A stretch of 64,000 bases of DNA, taken from assembly GCF_900100345.1 (NCBI RefSeq), contig NZ_FMTT01000023.1, positions 1-64,000 of the forward strand, written 5' to 3'. Below, piece after piece: positions 1-9,941 of the stretch (position 1 is its first letter; each line of letters begins with the position of its first letter). The stretch is from Paenibacillus tianmuensis. GTDB taxonomy: Bacteria > Bacillota > Bacilli > Paenibacillales > NBRC-103111. The translations under genes and the position numbers were made by a program. Below the pieces are notes generated by a model. It searched no databases. It was given only the letters and a program-made list of their open reading frames with translations, and was not told the origin of the DNA.

Positions 1-144
1 TAATCGTGAGTGCTACAAAGCTGGTATATTAATTGAATGCAATCGACTCCGTTTACCATGTTGAAAAGTTCAACCGCTAATTTTTAGATTGAGCCAATAT
101 TTATATTGGGAAATATATGATTCATGATTCGAGAGGATGTTAAA

Positions 145-966
145 ATGACAAAAATGATAATTGAAGAAACTTTACATTCTGCCTGTTACGACCAAAATAA
201 AGATTTGGTTCAAAAACTTTTGATTAATGTTAAGCCAGGTATGCTCAATAAAAAACTTACGGACTATTCAAATCCAATCCAAGGGACTTCGCTACAAATT
301 TGTTGCAAAAACGGGAATCTGGATATTGTGAAACTTTTAATTGAAGCAGGGGCAGACAAAGAAATTAAAGATGTTGGAAGAAAATCGCCTTTATCGATTG
401 CTATCACTAACAACCACTACGAAATAACCAAATATTTAATAGAAGTTGGAGCAGACATCCATTCTAAAGGTCCTAACAATCTTCAACCAATTCATTTTGC
501 ATGTGCTCACGGAAGTAGGAAGATCATTGAATTGCTATTATCCCGGGGCGTAGATATAAATCTAGTCGACAGTCTAAAAAGCTCTCTGCTTGATTTTACA
601 ACGAATCCTAATGGAGGGAATTTAGAAGCGACTAAAACATTAGTAGAAAACGGAATCGATACAAAGTATTTTTCAACAGCGTTTAAGTGGGCTTGTTGGA
701 GAAACAATCTCAAAATTGCTGAATATTTATTAGCGAATGGGGCGGATTATAAAATAGAGACAACCCCTAAATCAGAGTTGTTGTTTTGGATTTGCGGTTT
801 AGGATATAAGGAGATCGTTCAACTGTTATTAGAACTAGGTGTTGACTTTAAAACAAAGGTAAAATTTAAAGGAAAAATGCTATCTTATAATGGAAGTCCT
901 CTGGACAGAGCTATTGAAACAAATCAAATCGAAATCGTAAACCTGATTAATTCTAACCATACATAA
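145..966 (+). CDS. Ankyrin-repeat protein
   Basis: Protein of 273 residues made almost wholly of ankyrin repeats, which bind other proteins; no catalytic domain is visible. Repeat signatures recur about every 33 residues: NLDIVKLLIEAGADKEIK, YEITKYLIEVGADIHSK, KIIELLLSRGVDINLV, LKIAEYLLANGADYKIE and EIVQLLLELGVDFKTK. An in-frame ATG at 124 exists, but GAGAGG at 131-136 sits 8 bases before the ATG at 145, so 145 is preferred. No signal peptide or membrane segment is seen, so it should be cytoplasmic. It is AT-rich compared with the NRPS downstream, and a terminator follows at 1022. Small lone ankyrin proteins in Bacillales sometimes act as immunity partners of toxins, but no toxin gene is visible beside it, so the role is unknown. 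Confidence 0.85.
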   Translation: MTKMIIEETLHSACYDQNKDLVQKLLINVKPGMLNKKLTDYSNPIQGTSLQICCKNGNLDIVKLLIEAGADKEIKDVGRKSPLSIAITNNHYEITKYLIEVGADIHSKGPNNLQPIHFACAHGSRKIIELLLSRGVDINLVDSLKSSLLDFTTNPNGGNLEATKTLVENGIDTKYFSTAFKWACWRNNLKIAEYLLANGADYKIETTPKSELLFWICGLGYKEIVQLLLELGVDFKTKVKFKGKMLSYNGSPLDRAIETNQIEIVNLINSNHT

Positions 967-1021
967 GGTTATAAACCGCCTGCTCTATAGTAGTAATAAA
1001 ACTTGTTGTCGCTGGAAAGAG

Positions 1022-1047
1022 AAAAAGTCCCTTAGGAGGGGCTTTTT
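1022..1047 (+). terminator. Rho-independent terminator after the ankyrin gene
   Basis: Arms AAAAAGTCCC (1022-1031) and GGGGCTTTTT (1038-1047) pair with one G-U wobble around a 6-base loop and end in a T run. It lies 56 bases after the ankyrin stop codon. Confidence 0.75.
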
Positions 1048-1049
1048 AA

Positions 1050-1279
1050 TTTGTGTCCTACTTTCTCCGGATTTTCTGAAGCAAGGCAATTCGGAAGAAA
1101 ATATACAGCCTGGCAAAAGCGGCGGTGGAGACAGCGGTTGGCGACTGACGGGAGGATTCAATAAAGGAACGGATGCGGTTACGTTTAAGGCCAGTGTGAA
1201 GGAAGTTGAGTATTACGATGGTTCCAAGTGGGAGAATCCGTATTACCCGTATTGGGTAGAGGAGAAGCCTATACAGTAG
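1050..1279 (+). pseudogene. C-terminal remnant of a secreted-type Bacillales protein
   Basis: An open frame without a start codon ends at TAG 1277-1279 and reads as a protein tail: a glycine-rich linker (GKSGGGDSGW) and then KASVKEVEYYDGSKWENPYY. That tail style, with an aspartate-glycine-x-x-tryptophan stretch just before the C terminus, occurs in uncharacterised exported proteins of Firmicutes, possibly of the DUF5780 type; that name is a recollection and not verified. The 5' part is absent and the frame starts right after the ankyrin terminator, so this is a rearrangement remnant. A terminator follows at 1293. Confidence 0.45.
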
Positions 1280-1292
1280 GCATAGTTGCGGG

Positions 1293-1328
1293 AGTGTTGA
1301 TGTTAGTGGCATCGGCACTTCTTTTTTA
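1293..1328 (+). terminator. Terminator of the remnant gene
   Basis: Arms AGTGTTGATG (1293-1302) and CATCGGCACT (1310-1319) pair with two wobbles and are followed by TCTTTTTT. It probably ended the now truncated gene at 1050-1279. Confidence 0.65.
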
Positions 1329-1447
1329 TGGGATCAAGTTCTTGTCAATTATGACATCAAGTTCTTTGTAATGTGAATTAAAGTAGATTGCATAACACAC
1401 GGTCACAATGTAAAATATCACCATAAATGGTTATTGGAGGTTTTTTT

Positions 1448-1552
1448 ATGAAATACGAATTCTCGGTATGACCAGCCTCTAACCCTATTATCTCGTAAGC
1501 GCTTTTCATAAGGGGGCATGTAGAAATACAAACAAGAGGGGCTGGTGTAGCG
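1448..1552 (+). promoter_or_regulatory. Possible leader mini-ORF and hairpin upstream of the NRPS
   Basis: TTGGAGG at about 1434-1440 precedes a seven-codon frame, ATG 1448 to TGA 1471 (MKYEFSV). Directly after it, ACCAGCCTCT (1471-1480) can pair, with a two-G bulge, with AGAGGGGCTGGT (1535-1546). That second arm holds the GAGGGG ribosome binding site of the NRPS. The layout resembles a translational attenuator, but the loop is long (54 bases) and the mini-ORF could equally be the severed start of a lost gene. Confidence 0.3.
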
Positions 1553-4500
1553 ATGACACCTGAAAAGAGAATGCAGAGTGATCACGCTTTTCAGAAGATC
1601 CGTTTAGAGGATAGACAAGTTCGGACAATGACGGAATTCGTCCGCAGGCACCGTCTTTGTATGTCTTCTTGTTTAACGGCAATATGGTCTGTTTTACTAT
1701 CCCATTACACTGATCAATACGAGGTGCCCGTTTTATATTCCATCATGCGCGATGAAGCCGGAGACGACGGCAGTCAGTGCTATCCACTTCTCATAGACAT
1801 ACGAAAAGAAGACCGCTTTGTTGATTTGGTTCATAAGGTCGAGATGCAATTAGATAAAAGAAGCGGCGGTGTATGGAGCGAAACGTTGGCGAAGCAAGCC
1901 GAAGGAGGTTCCGCGGCGCTGGAACCCGGGAAATTTCTCAATTTCGGCATTGTAGAGACACAGGATATGAACCCGCTTGACAGCATAAAGGCGTCTGTTT
2001 CTTTGCACGAAATGGATCACCCGACGATCGCACTCTTACATCGATACAGACTCAACAAACTCGAATGTGCGGTTCAATACGATAGCAGTCATTTCAGCAA
2101 AACGCAGATCTCCAGACTTGCAGGACATTTCGGGGTACTCCTGACCAACGCATTGAATGATCCGGAGAAGCCCGTGCTTTTCCACCCGTTCCTGACCTTG
2201 AAGGAAGGGAATCAGTTCATCCGATGGAACGATACGGACAGGACGTATCCTGTGCATAAAACCGTTCATCAATTGGTAGAGGAACAGGCGGCCAAGACGC
2301 CGGAGGCGGTCGCCTTGGAGTTTCGTCAGCAGAAGCTGACCTACTCCGAATTAAACCGCCGGGCTAACCGAATCGCCCGCGTCATTGTGGATGCATATCC
2401 GAGGAACGAGCAGGGCGATCTACCGCGAGGGACGCTGATTCCTATCATGATGGAACGAAGCGCGGACGTGCTCCCGGCCATGCTGGGAGTGATGAAGACG
2501 GGAGGGGCTTACCTTCCGATCGATCCCCAATATCCGGAGGAACGCATTCGGTTTATTTTGCAAGACGCTCAAGCCAAAATCATCATGACAACGAGCCAAT
2601 TGGCCGTTAAGCTGAAGTCGGTGATTTCTCAAGCCGGTATGAAGGAGCCGTCGGTGATTTGTATCGACGACTGGCTTGCGCAGCCCTGCGACTCCGTTGA
2701 CAATTTGAACGTTGAGGTCAAGCCCGACGATCTGGCATACGTCATCTATACGTCCGGCTCCACCGGAAACCCGAAGGGCGCGCTCATCGAACACGCCGGA
2801 CTTGTTGCTTTGATTCCTTATCTTATCGACAGGTTTGGGCTGACTTCGGAGACGCGAGTTCTGCAATTCGCCTCCATCAGCTTCGACGCGTCGGTTTACG
2901 AATGGATCGGAATATTGACGGTCGGCGGAACGCTCGTTGTCTTGTCGGACGAGGAACTGCCTCCATATGCCGATATTTCGGACGTACTCGAACAAAAAAA
3001 TATTCATATCGCTATGCTGCCGCCATCCGTGTTAAAAACGATGAAAAAGCGTGACTTGCCCGATTTGCAGACGATCGTGTCAGGTGGTGAGGCCTGTACG
3101 CCGGATATTGTGGAGGATTGGGGAAAAGAGCGGGTATTCCTGAACGCCTACGGTCCGACGGAAGTGACCATTATTTGTTCCGTGGGGATCTGCCGACCGG
3201 GTAAAAAAGTGACGATCGGGTGGCCTGTTTATAACAAACGGCTGTTTGTCCTGAATCCGTTCGGCCAGCCGGTTCCGGTCGGCGTTCCCGGCGAGCTGTG
3301 GGTGGGCGGCGTCGGGCTGGCCAGAGGCTACCTGAACCGCGAAGAGCTAACCAAGGAACGGTTCGTTTACAAAGAGCTTGTGATGGGCGACGGGCATGCT
3401 CCGCAAATTGAACGGTTATATAAAACCGGAGATATCGTCAAATGGACGCCGGACGGGGAATTATTATTTATCGGCCGCAGTGACGATCAGGTCAAGATTA
3501 GAGGCTACCGCATCGAGCTGGGGGAAATCGAGCATCAGCTTCGTCAGTATCCGGGCATTCGTCAATGCATGGTCCGGGCATGGCACAACGGGCATTATCA
3601 GAAGCTGGCGGCTTACTATACCTCCTCCCAAGAGCTGAAAGAGGCCGAATTGGCGCAGCACCTGACCTCTGTGTTACCGGCCTACATGATTCCGTCTTAC
3701 TTTTGCCAACTGGAAGCGTTTCCTTTGAATACAAACGGCAAAGTGGACCGGTCGGCGCTTCCTCATCCGAATGCGGTGTGGGAGCACACTTTCGAAAAGG
3801 CGCCGGAAGCGGGCGAAGACGAAATGGAAACGCGGCTGCTTCACATTTGGCGGCACCTGCTGAAACGGCAAAATATCGGGGTCAACGATCATTTTTATGC
3901 CGTTGGGGGAGATTCCATCCTCGCCATTCAGATGGTTTCCATGGCCAGGGATCACGGAATTGTCGTGACTCCCAGACAAGTGGCAGAGCATCCGACCGTG
4001 AAAGATTTGGCAGCCGTAGCCGCTTGGGCGGATGGCGGGAAGGAAAAGGAGCAGGCCGTCGATTTGGCGGGCGAATTCGGGCTGACGCCGATTCAACACT
4101 GGTTTTTCGAGCAGCAGTTCGAAGAGCCGAACTATTTCAATCAGTCGCATATGCTGCTGCTCAACCCTTGCGACCCTGCGAGGCTGGAGGATGCCGTCAA
4201 CCGGCTGGTCCGGTTGCATCCGGAGCTGGCGGCGCAATTCGTAAAGCGGGGGCATACGTATGTGCAGCGCTACCGAACGGACGCCGTCGTGCGGCTCGCT
4301 TCCCACACCATTCGGGAGCCAGAGCGCCCCGATCCGGAAATTGCCGCCGTCTGCGTGAAGTGGCACGGTCAACTGAACTACGAGACGGGAACGATGCTTC
4401 GTGCCGGGTTGATCGAAGGCCACCCTGACGGTAAAATTCGTCTGTTCCTTACCGTTCATCATCTGGTCATCGACGGGGTTTCCTGGAGGATATTGCTTCA

Positions 4501-7500
4501 AGAGCTGTATCAGTTGTATCACGGCGCCGAGCTGCCTCCGGTTCCAAGCCCGTTCAAAAAATGGCAGGCTGCGATCACGGACTATGCTCAAAAAGAGGAC
4601 CTACGTGACCATATCAGCGATTGGACCGACGTGTTGGCCGGTTCCGCCGCATTCCAGTTACCCGTAGACCGTTGCGCGGATAACCGAAGCAGCGCCGAGT
4701 CCGCGGAGCTAATTGCAACGCTGCCGCCAAGCGATACACAGCTGCTGCTGCACCGGTGCGCTCACGCTTACCATACGCAGATCAACGATCTGCTGCTTAC
4801 CGCCTGGTCGCTGATGCTGTCCGCCTGGACCGGACAGGGGACGGTCGCCTTCCGGCTGGAGGGTCATGGACGGGAGCACTCCGTATCCGATATGAATTTG
4901 ACCCGAACGATCGGCTGGTTCACGTCGATGTTTCCCGTGTGCATCCGTTTGTCGGCTGACGCTTCTTTGGGAGAAACGATCAAATCCGTCAAGGAGCAGC
5001 TGCGCCGCATCACTGACCGGGGCATCTCGTACGGGGCGCTGCGGTACTGCCATCCGGACGAGGCGGTTCGAACGACCTTGACCGCTTCCGAGCCGCAGGC
5101 GCTGTTCAATTATTTGGGCCAGTTCGATCAGGCCGAAGCCGGGGAAGCGAACGAATGGTTAAGCTTCACGCGCGATGCCGCACAGGATTATAGTTCGCCT
5201 CGGAACCACGGAACGAGTCTGTTGGAGCTTAATTGCTCCATCGTTCAGGGCCAGCTGCATATGTTCATGAAATACAGCAGACGTCATTACGAGGAAGCGA
5301 CGATTACCGGGTTGACCGAATCCTTCATCTCTTATCTGCTTTCCATTATTGAACACTGCGAGGGAAAAGAGAGCGAAGAGTTTACGCCGAGCGATTTTCC
5401 GCTGCAGAAAGGACTTTTTTTTCATTATTTGGATCATCCGTCCTCCGACCAATATTTCGTGCAGACAAGCTGGAAATACGAAGGCAGGCTCGATGTTACC
5501 CGTTATCGGGAAGCGTGGCAGCGTGTCGTTGCCGAAAACGATTGTTTGCGGACAGGCTTCATCTGGGAAGTGCTGGACGAGCCGGTACAGTGTGTCGTCC
5601 AAACAGTGGAAGCGGATTGGACGGTAGAGGATATCGCCTCACAACCTGCGGATCGGCAGCAAGAGTACTTCGAACGGTGGATGACGCTGGACCGCGAGCG
5701 CCGCTTCGACCTGCGACGGCCCGCGTACCGCCTTGCGCTAATTTGCAGCGGTCCGGAGGAATGGACGGTAGTTTGGAGCTACCATCACATCTTGCTGGAC
5801 GGATGGAGCCTGCCGCTGCTGCTCAATCGGGTTCATGATCTTTATGAATGCAGCCTACAGGGCATAGCGCCTCACCGCAATCCGTCGCTTCCTTTCGAAT
5901 CTTACATGCGGTGGCTGATGCCGAAGGATCGGAGTGAGGCCGAAACCTTCTGGAAGGCTTATTTGGCTGACGTTACCGAACCGACCCCGCTGCCGATGGA
6001 GAAAAGCGGCATGCGCTTCGATGCACACCAACCGATCCGCAGTCAGCAGACCGAGACGCTGCAACTGGATGCAAGCTTTACCGGGCGCATGACAGCGTTT
6101 GTGCAGCAAACGCAAATATCGCTGAATACTTTGGTGCAGTTCGCTTGGGGAAAAGTACTGCAAGTGCTTCATGATGCGGATATAACCGTATTCGGCATGG
6201 TCGTGTCCGGCCGTGGGTCCGATCTTGCCAAAGCGGACCGTATCACCGGCTTGCTGATAAATACGCTTCCTTTGGTGATGCATTGGAATACGGAGCAGTC
6301 CGTCGCCAGCTATGTAAAGGAGCTTCATCACACGATTCAAAAGCTGAACGATTACTGCCACGTCAGCCTGAACGAATTGAAGGACTGGAGCTCCGTGCAA
6401 GGCCATACGTTGTTCCGCAGCATCGTTGCTTTCGAAAATTATTTGAACGACTATCGTCAGCCGGCAAACGGACTGAACATGTCGGCGATGGAGGAACGCG
6501 AGAAAACGAATTACTCGCTGACGATCACCATCGTGAGCGACGGAGACCGGATCGTCATCAAGCTGATTTACGATGCCGACCGATTGGAGCAGGAAACGGT
6601 CCGCCGGTTGACGGAGCATCTGCGTCATGCTTTGCATTATGCGGTGGAGCATCCAGATGGCGCTGTTGGAGACATTACTTTAATGACTACAGACGATTAC
6701 GACCGGATCGTCTACGATTGGAACCGTACGTTCACGGAGTACCCAAGGGAGAGCTCGGTTCCCGAGCTGTTCGAGGAACAGGTCCGGCTCCGGCCTTCCC
6801 AACCGGCGGTGATCACATACGACCGGGTCGTGACTTACGAACGGCTTGACCAATTGTCACGGCATGTGGCGAGCTTGCTCGCGGAGGATGTGCCGGTTCG
6901 CGGGAAGCTGATCGGCGTCTGTCTGCCGCGCTCGCTCGAATTTATCGTTTCCATCTTGGGCATCTTGAGGTCCGGCTGCGCCTATGTGCCGATCGATCCC
7001 GATTTCCCGGCGGAACGCATACGTGACATGATCCGGGACGCCGGACTGGACACGATCATCACCTCGCGCAGCGGAGCGGATAGCCTTGCGGAAGCGTGCA
7101 GGGATGTGAGCTTAAAGCTGATCTGCGCCGATGATTTCGACACCATGACCTTTGTGGGGCAGGAAGAAAAAGGGACTCGTCCCGCGGCCGCTTGCGATCT
7201 TGCTTATCTGATGTATACGTCCGGTTCGACGGGCAAACCAAAGGGGGTTATGGTCGAACACCGCAGCATCGTCCGTCTGGTGAAGCATACGAACAATTTC
7301 CCGTTTTCCCCGGATATCAAGCTGCTTTATACCGGTTCGCCGGTATTTGACGCTTCCACGTTTGAAATTTGGGGCACGCTGTTGAACGGGGGCCGCCTGT
7401 TCGTCGTTTCCAAAGACGATCTGATGAACGTCCGCCTGCTGGAGCAGGGGATGAAAGTATGGGGTATTAATGCATTATGGCTCAGCGCCGCATTATGCAA

Positions 7501-8854
7501 TCAATGGATTCAGGAGAACGAAACGATGTTCGCCGGACTCCGTTGGCTGCTTGTAGGCGGCGAAGCATTATCGCCGAAGCCGATCAATCGTCTGCGGCTG
7601 GGGTATCCGGCGCTTACAATCCTCAACGCCTACGGTCCGACGGAGAATACCACCTTTTCGACGAGTTATCCGATCAAGCGGCCCTTTGAACGCGACATCC
7701 CCATCGGCAAGCCGATCAGCAATACGACCTGCTACATTTTGGACAAAAGGGGACGTGTCCAGCCTGTCGGAGCCATCGGAGAAATCTACGTGGGAGGAGA
7801 CGGCGTCGCGCGCGGCTATTGGAAGCAGGAGGAGCTGACGCGGAAGGCGTTTGTTCCGAATCCGTACGCTTCCGCCGAGGATCGCGAAAAAGCAAGAAAT
7901 CTGGTGCTGTACCGGACAGAAGATCTCGGGAGATGGCTTCCGGACGGCAACATCGAATATATCGGGCGAAGCGACGGCCAGTTGAAGCTTCGCGGCTTCC
8001 GAATCGAACCGGGAGAGATCGAGCACCGTCTTGGGTGCTGTCCCGCCGTCAAGCAAAGTCTCGTCATCGCCCGCGAGCTCCATGAGGAGCTGCGGCTGAT
8101 CGCTTATTATACATCGGAGATGGATGAACAGGATGTCCAGGAAGAACGGCTTCGAGCCTTTATGGCCGACGGTCTGCCTTCGTACATGCTTCCTTTCAGG
8201 TACGTTCGGCTGGAGTCGTTTCCGTTAACGGTTAATGGGAAAATTGACCAAGCACGATTGCCTCTGCCGGAAGCGTGGCGTACCGGCCAAACGTCCGAAC
8301 CCGGTGCCGCAACCGAGATGGAGCAGCTGATAGAGCAGATCTGGTGCGCTGTGCTGAAGCTCGATCATATCCGCAAGGATGAAGATTTTCACGCGTTGGG
8401 AGGCCATTCGCTGCATGCGCTGCGCATCGTCAGCCTACTGCAAAAGAACGGCTACTCGGTGACGGTCAACCAAATCTTTCGGGAGCAAACGATCGAACGT
8501 TTGGCCCGCTCCTTGAGCGGAACGCTTTCGGCTTCGGCGGCCCGCCCGGATACGGAAAAGGCCTTGGGACAGCACACGTACCCGAAGGACGGATTTCCTC
8601 TGTCGGCGGTGAAGAGACGTTTTTTCAACCGCGACTTGAAGAACCGCAACATGTTTAATGTGCCTTACCTGGCTTTGCTCAAGCAGCGGATGACGAAGGA
8701 GGAGATGAACCATGCGCTGCAGCTTCTGGTCAATCGGCATGCGGCGTTGAAGCTGACCTTTGCCCGGCTCGATCACGGAGAATGGTACCAGTACGAACGA
8801 GACATCGATATGGACCGGGCTTGTGGATCTGCGGGAGGCCGCGGCGTCCCATGA
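1553..8854 (+). CDS. Nonribosomal peptide synthetase, modules 1-2 and start of module 3
   Basis: Large NRPS of 2433 residues. Domains in order: C-terminal half of a condensation domain (about 1-225, without HHxxxDG); adenylation A1 (about 245-745: TSGSTGNPKG, YGPTEVTI, YKTGD, NGKVDR); carrier T1 (FYAVGGDSIL, Ser near 788); epimerisation (about 845-1290, HHLVIDGVSW); condensation C2 (about 1295-1720, HHILLDG near 1411); A2 (about 1735-2240: TSGSTGKPKG, YGPTENTTF, NGKIDQ); T2 (ALGGHSLHAL, Ser near 2286); and the first 95 residues of condensation C3. GGDS in T1 fits a carrier followed by an E domain, so module 1 should give a D-residue. Reading PheA-type specificity positions by eye, A1 gives DAYMVGAII(K), no clear match, and A2 gives DAFWLGATF(K), valine-like. 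The frame ends early because of an extra G within 8817-8819; C3 continues in the next frame. GAGGGG at 1536-1541 is the likely ribosome binding site. Confidence 0.93.
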   Translation: MTPEKRMQSDHAFQKIRLEDRQVRTMTEFVRRHRLCMSSCLTAIWSVLLSHYTDQYEVPVLYSIMRDEAGDDGSQCYPLLIDIRKEDRFVDLVHKVEMQLDKRSGGVWSETLAKQAEGGSAALEPGKFLNFGIVETQDMNPLDSIKASVSLHEMDHPTIALLHRYRLNKLECAVQYDSSHFSKTQISRLAGHFGVLLTNALNDPEKPVLFHPFLTLKEGNQFIRWNDTDRTYPVHKTVHQLVEEQAAKTPEAVALEFRQQKLTYSELNRRANRIARVIVDAYPRNEQGDLPRGTLIPIMMERSADVLPAMLGVMKTGGAYLPIDPQYPEERIRFILQDAQAKIIMTTSQLAVKLKSVISQAGMKEPSVICIDDWLAQPCDSVDNLNVEVKPDDLAYVIYTSGSTGNPKGALIEHAGLVALIPYLIDRFGLTSETRVLQFASISFDASVYEWIGILTVGGTLVVLSDEELPPYADISDVLEQKNIHIAMLPPSVLKTMKKRDLPDLQTIVSGGEACTPDIVEDWGKERVFLNAYGPTEVTIICSVGICRPGKKVTIGWPVYNKRLFVLNPFGQPVPVGVPGELWVGGVGLARGYLNREELTKERFVYKELVMGDGHAPQIERLYKTGDIVKWTPDGELLFIGRSDDQVKIRGYRIELGEIEHQLRQYPGIRQCMVRAWHNGHYQKLAAYYTSSQELKEAELAQHLTSVLPAYMIPSYFCQLEAFPLNTNGKVDRSALPHPNAVWEHTFEKAPEAGEDEMETRLLHIWRHLLKRQNIGVNDHFYAVGGDSILAIQMVSMARDHGIVVTPRQVAEHPTVKDLAAVAAWADGGKEKEQAVDLAGEFGLTPIQHWFFEQQFEEPNYFNQSHMLLLNPCDPARLEDAVNRLVRLHPELAAQFVKRGHTYVQRYRTDAVVRLASHTIREPERPDPEIAAVCVKWHGQLNYETGTMLRAGLIEGHPDGKIRLFLTVHHLVIDGVSWRILLQELYQLYHGAELPPVPSPFKKWQAAITDYAQKEDLRDHISDWTDVLAGSAAFQLPVDRCADNRSSAESAELIATLPPSDTQLLLHRCAHAYHTQINDLLLTAWSLMLSAWTGQGTVAFRLEGHGREHSVSDMNLTRTIGWFTSMFPVCIRLSADASLGETIKSVKEQLRRITDRGISYGALRYCHPDEAVRTTLTASEPQALFNYLGQFDQAEAGEANEWLSFTRDAAQDYSSPRNHGTSLLELNCSIVQGQLHMFMKYSRRHYEEATITGLTESFISYLLSIIEHCEGKESEEFTPSDFPLQKGLFFHYLDHPSSDQYFVQTSWKYEGRLDVTRYREAWQRVVAENDCLRTGFIWEVLDEPVQCVVQTVEADWTVEDIASQPADRQQEYFERWMTLDRERRFDLRRPAYRLALICSGPEEWTVVWSYHHILLDGWSLPLLLNRVHDLYECSLQGIAPHRNPSLPFESYMRWLMPKDRSEAETFWKAYLADVTEPTPLPMEKSGMRFDAHQPIRSQQTETLQLDASFTGRMTAFVQQTQISLNTLVQFAWGKVLQVLHDADITVFGMVVSGRGSDLAKADRITGLLINTLPLVMHWNTEQSVASYVKELHHTIQKLNDYCHVSLNELKDWSSVQGHTLFRSIVAFENYLNDYRQPANGLNMSAMEEREKTNYSLTITIVSDGDRIVIKLIYDADRLEQETVRRLTEHLRHALHYAVEHPDGAVGDITLMTTDDYDRIVYDWNRTFTEYPRESSVPELFEEQVRLRPSQPAVITYDRVVTYERLDQLSRHVASLLAEDVPVRGKLIGVCLPRSLEFIVSILGILRSGCAYVPIDPDFPAERIRDMIRDAGLDTIITSRSGADSLAEACRDVSLKLICADDFDTMTFVGQEEKGTRPAAACDLAYLMYTSGSTGKPKGVMVEHRSIVRLVKHTNNFPFSPDIKLLYTGSPVFDASTFEIWGTLLNGGRLFVVSKDDLMNVRLLEQGMKVWGINALWLSAALCNQWIQENETMFAGLRWLLVGGEALSPKPINRLRLGYPALTILNAYGPTENTTFSTSYPIKRPFERDIPIGKPISNTTCYILDKRGRVQPVGAIGEIYVGGDGVARGYWKQEELTRKAFVPNPYASAEDREKARNLVLYRTEDLGRWLPDGNIEYIGRSDGQLKLRGFRIEPGEIEHRLGCCPAVKQSLVIARELHEELRLIAYYTSEMDEQDVQEERLRAFMADGLPSYMLPFRYVRLESFPLTVNGKIDQARLPLPEAWRTGQTSEPGAATEMEQLIEQIWCAVLKLDHIRKDEDFHALGGHSLHALRIVSLLQKNGYSVTVNQIFREQTIERLARSLSGTLSASAARPDTEKALGQHTYPKDGFPLSAVKRRFFNRDLKNRNMFNVPYLALLKQRMTKEEMNHALQLLVNRHAALKLTFARLDHGEWYQYERDIDMDRACGSAGGRGVP

Positions 8855-9941
8855 TGCCTTCATCTCGGAGTACTGCTCGAAGCTTCAGCATGAATTCGAT
8901 ATCGGGGACGGTCCTTTGTGGAAAACCGTATTGTTTGACCATTATGGCGGCGGAAGCGGGCAGGTGCTGCTGCTTTTGTTCCATCATCTGATTTTTGACG
9001 GGATGTCGATGAACATCTTTTTGGAAGATTTCCGACAGCTTCTTAACTCGGACCTGGGGACCGAGGAGGCGCTGGACAGGGAATCGGGAAGCAGCTACCG
9101 CGATTGGTGCCTGGCGCTGACGCAATACGCAGCCAGAGGCATTCCGGCCGAGGTGGCAGCCTATTGGAGAAGCGTTGTCGGAGGCGGCAAGTCCTTGCAG
9201 GTCGATTGGGAAGCGCAGGAATGGCCCGTTCACCGTCATATGGCGACGATCACCTATGATTTGTTGGAAGGCACCGAGCAGATCGGCTTGTTGAAAGCAT
9301 TGGCGGCACAGCGGCAAACCACTCCGCTCGGCGTCCTGTTAACGGCATTGTCCCAGGCTTGCTTCGACTTGAAAAAGCAGTCGGACCTGCTGCTGTATCT
9401 GATGTCCTACCAGCGCGAGTCCTTTTTGCCGGGCATCGCGATTGACCGCACGGTCGGATTTTTTGCCGGGGCGTATCCCGTGCGAATCCGCATCGGCAAG
9501 CAGGAGCTTGCAGGCGATACTGAGGCGCTGCTGGAGCATGTCAAGCGGACGCTGCAAGATATTCCCAATGAAGGCATGGACTATTTTGCCTTGCGGCATA
9601 TCGTACCGGAGCTTCATCCGGAGGCTGAGTCGCTTATCGATGAAAGCCGCATGCTGTTCCATTACCAATCGGAGGAAACGGCTTGGCAAGCCGACGACTT
9701 CTACGAGCCGTTGACCCTTCCGTACGGAAATACCAATGCGCCGGGCAACCCTTCCGCTTATTGGTTAAACATGACGGCTTGCTTGAAGCGGGACAGGCTG
9801 AGCTTGACCTGCTATTACAGCACGCTGCACTACGAAGAACAAACGATGGCCGGGCTGGTGCACCGGTTTGCAGGACATTTGCGCCAATGCATCGAGGTTA
9901 ACTCGCTCACAACGACAGGAGAAGGGAGCTTCCGGTCATGA
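8760..9941 (+). CDS. NRPS condensation domain C3, continuation after frameshift
   Basis: This frame completes the condensation domain begun at the end of the preceding NRPS frame. Only the part from about 8817 is meaningful. It carries HHLIFDG (about 8982-9002), so the active-site histidine is intact, and later LMSYQRES and VGFFAGAYPVRI typical of C domains. Removing one G from 8817-8819 restores a continuous reading (IDMDRLVDLREAAASHD). The domain ends at 9941 without A or T domains; the matching A-T pair is encoded separately from 10828. The stop overlaps the next start by 4 bases (ATGA), indicating translational coupling. As an independent ORF it would lack the first quarter of the C domain and probably be inactive. 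Confidence 0.85.
   Translation: MPGSITENGTSTNETSIWTGLVDLREAAASHDAFISEYCSKLQHEFDIGDGPLWKTVLFDHYGGGSGQVLLLLFHHLIFDGMSMNIFLEDFRQLLNSDLGTEEALDRESGSSYRDWCLALTQYAARGIPAEVAAYWRSVVGGGKSLQVDWEAQEWPVHRHMATITYDLLEGTEQIGLLKALAAQRQTTPLGVLLTALSQACFDLKKQSDLLLYLMSYQRESFLPGIAIDRTVGFFAGAYPVRIRIGKQELAGDTEALLEHVKRTLQDIPNEGMDYFALRHIVPELHPEAESLIDESRMLFHYQSEETAWQADDFYEPLTLPYGNTNAPGNPSAYWLNMTACLKRDRLSLTCYYSTLHYEEQTMAGLVHRFAGHLRQCIEVNSLTTTGEGSFRS

Noticed and set aside
2-64. Twenty open codons at the left edge (NRECYKAGILIECNRLRLPC) ending in TGA.
   Set aside because: Too short to support a gene entering the window; no family, although it could be the tail of a protein paired with the ankyrin gene.
3565-4591. Long overlapping frames on both strands inside the NRPS (287 and 305 codons).
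   Set aside because: They are shadows of the GC-rich NRPS reading frame; none has NRPS-independent motifs or a ribosome binding site.
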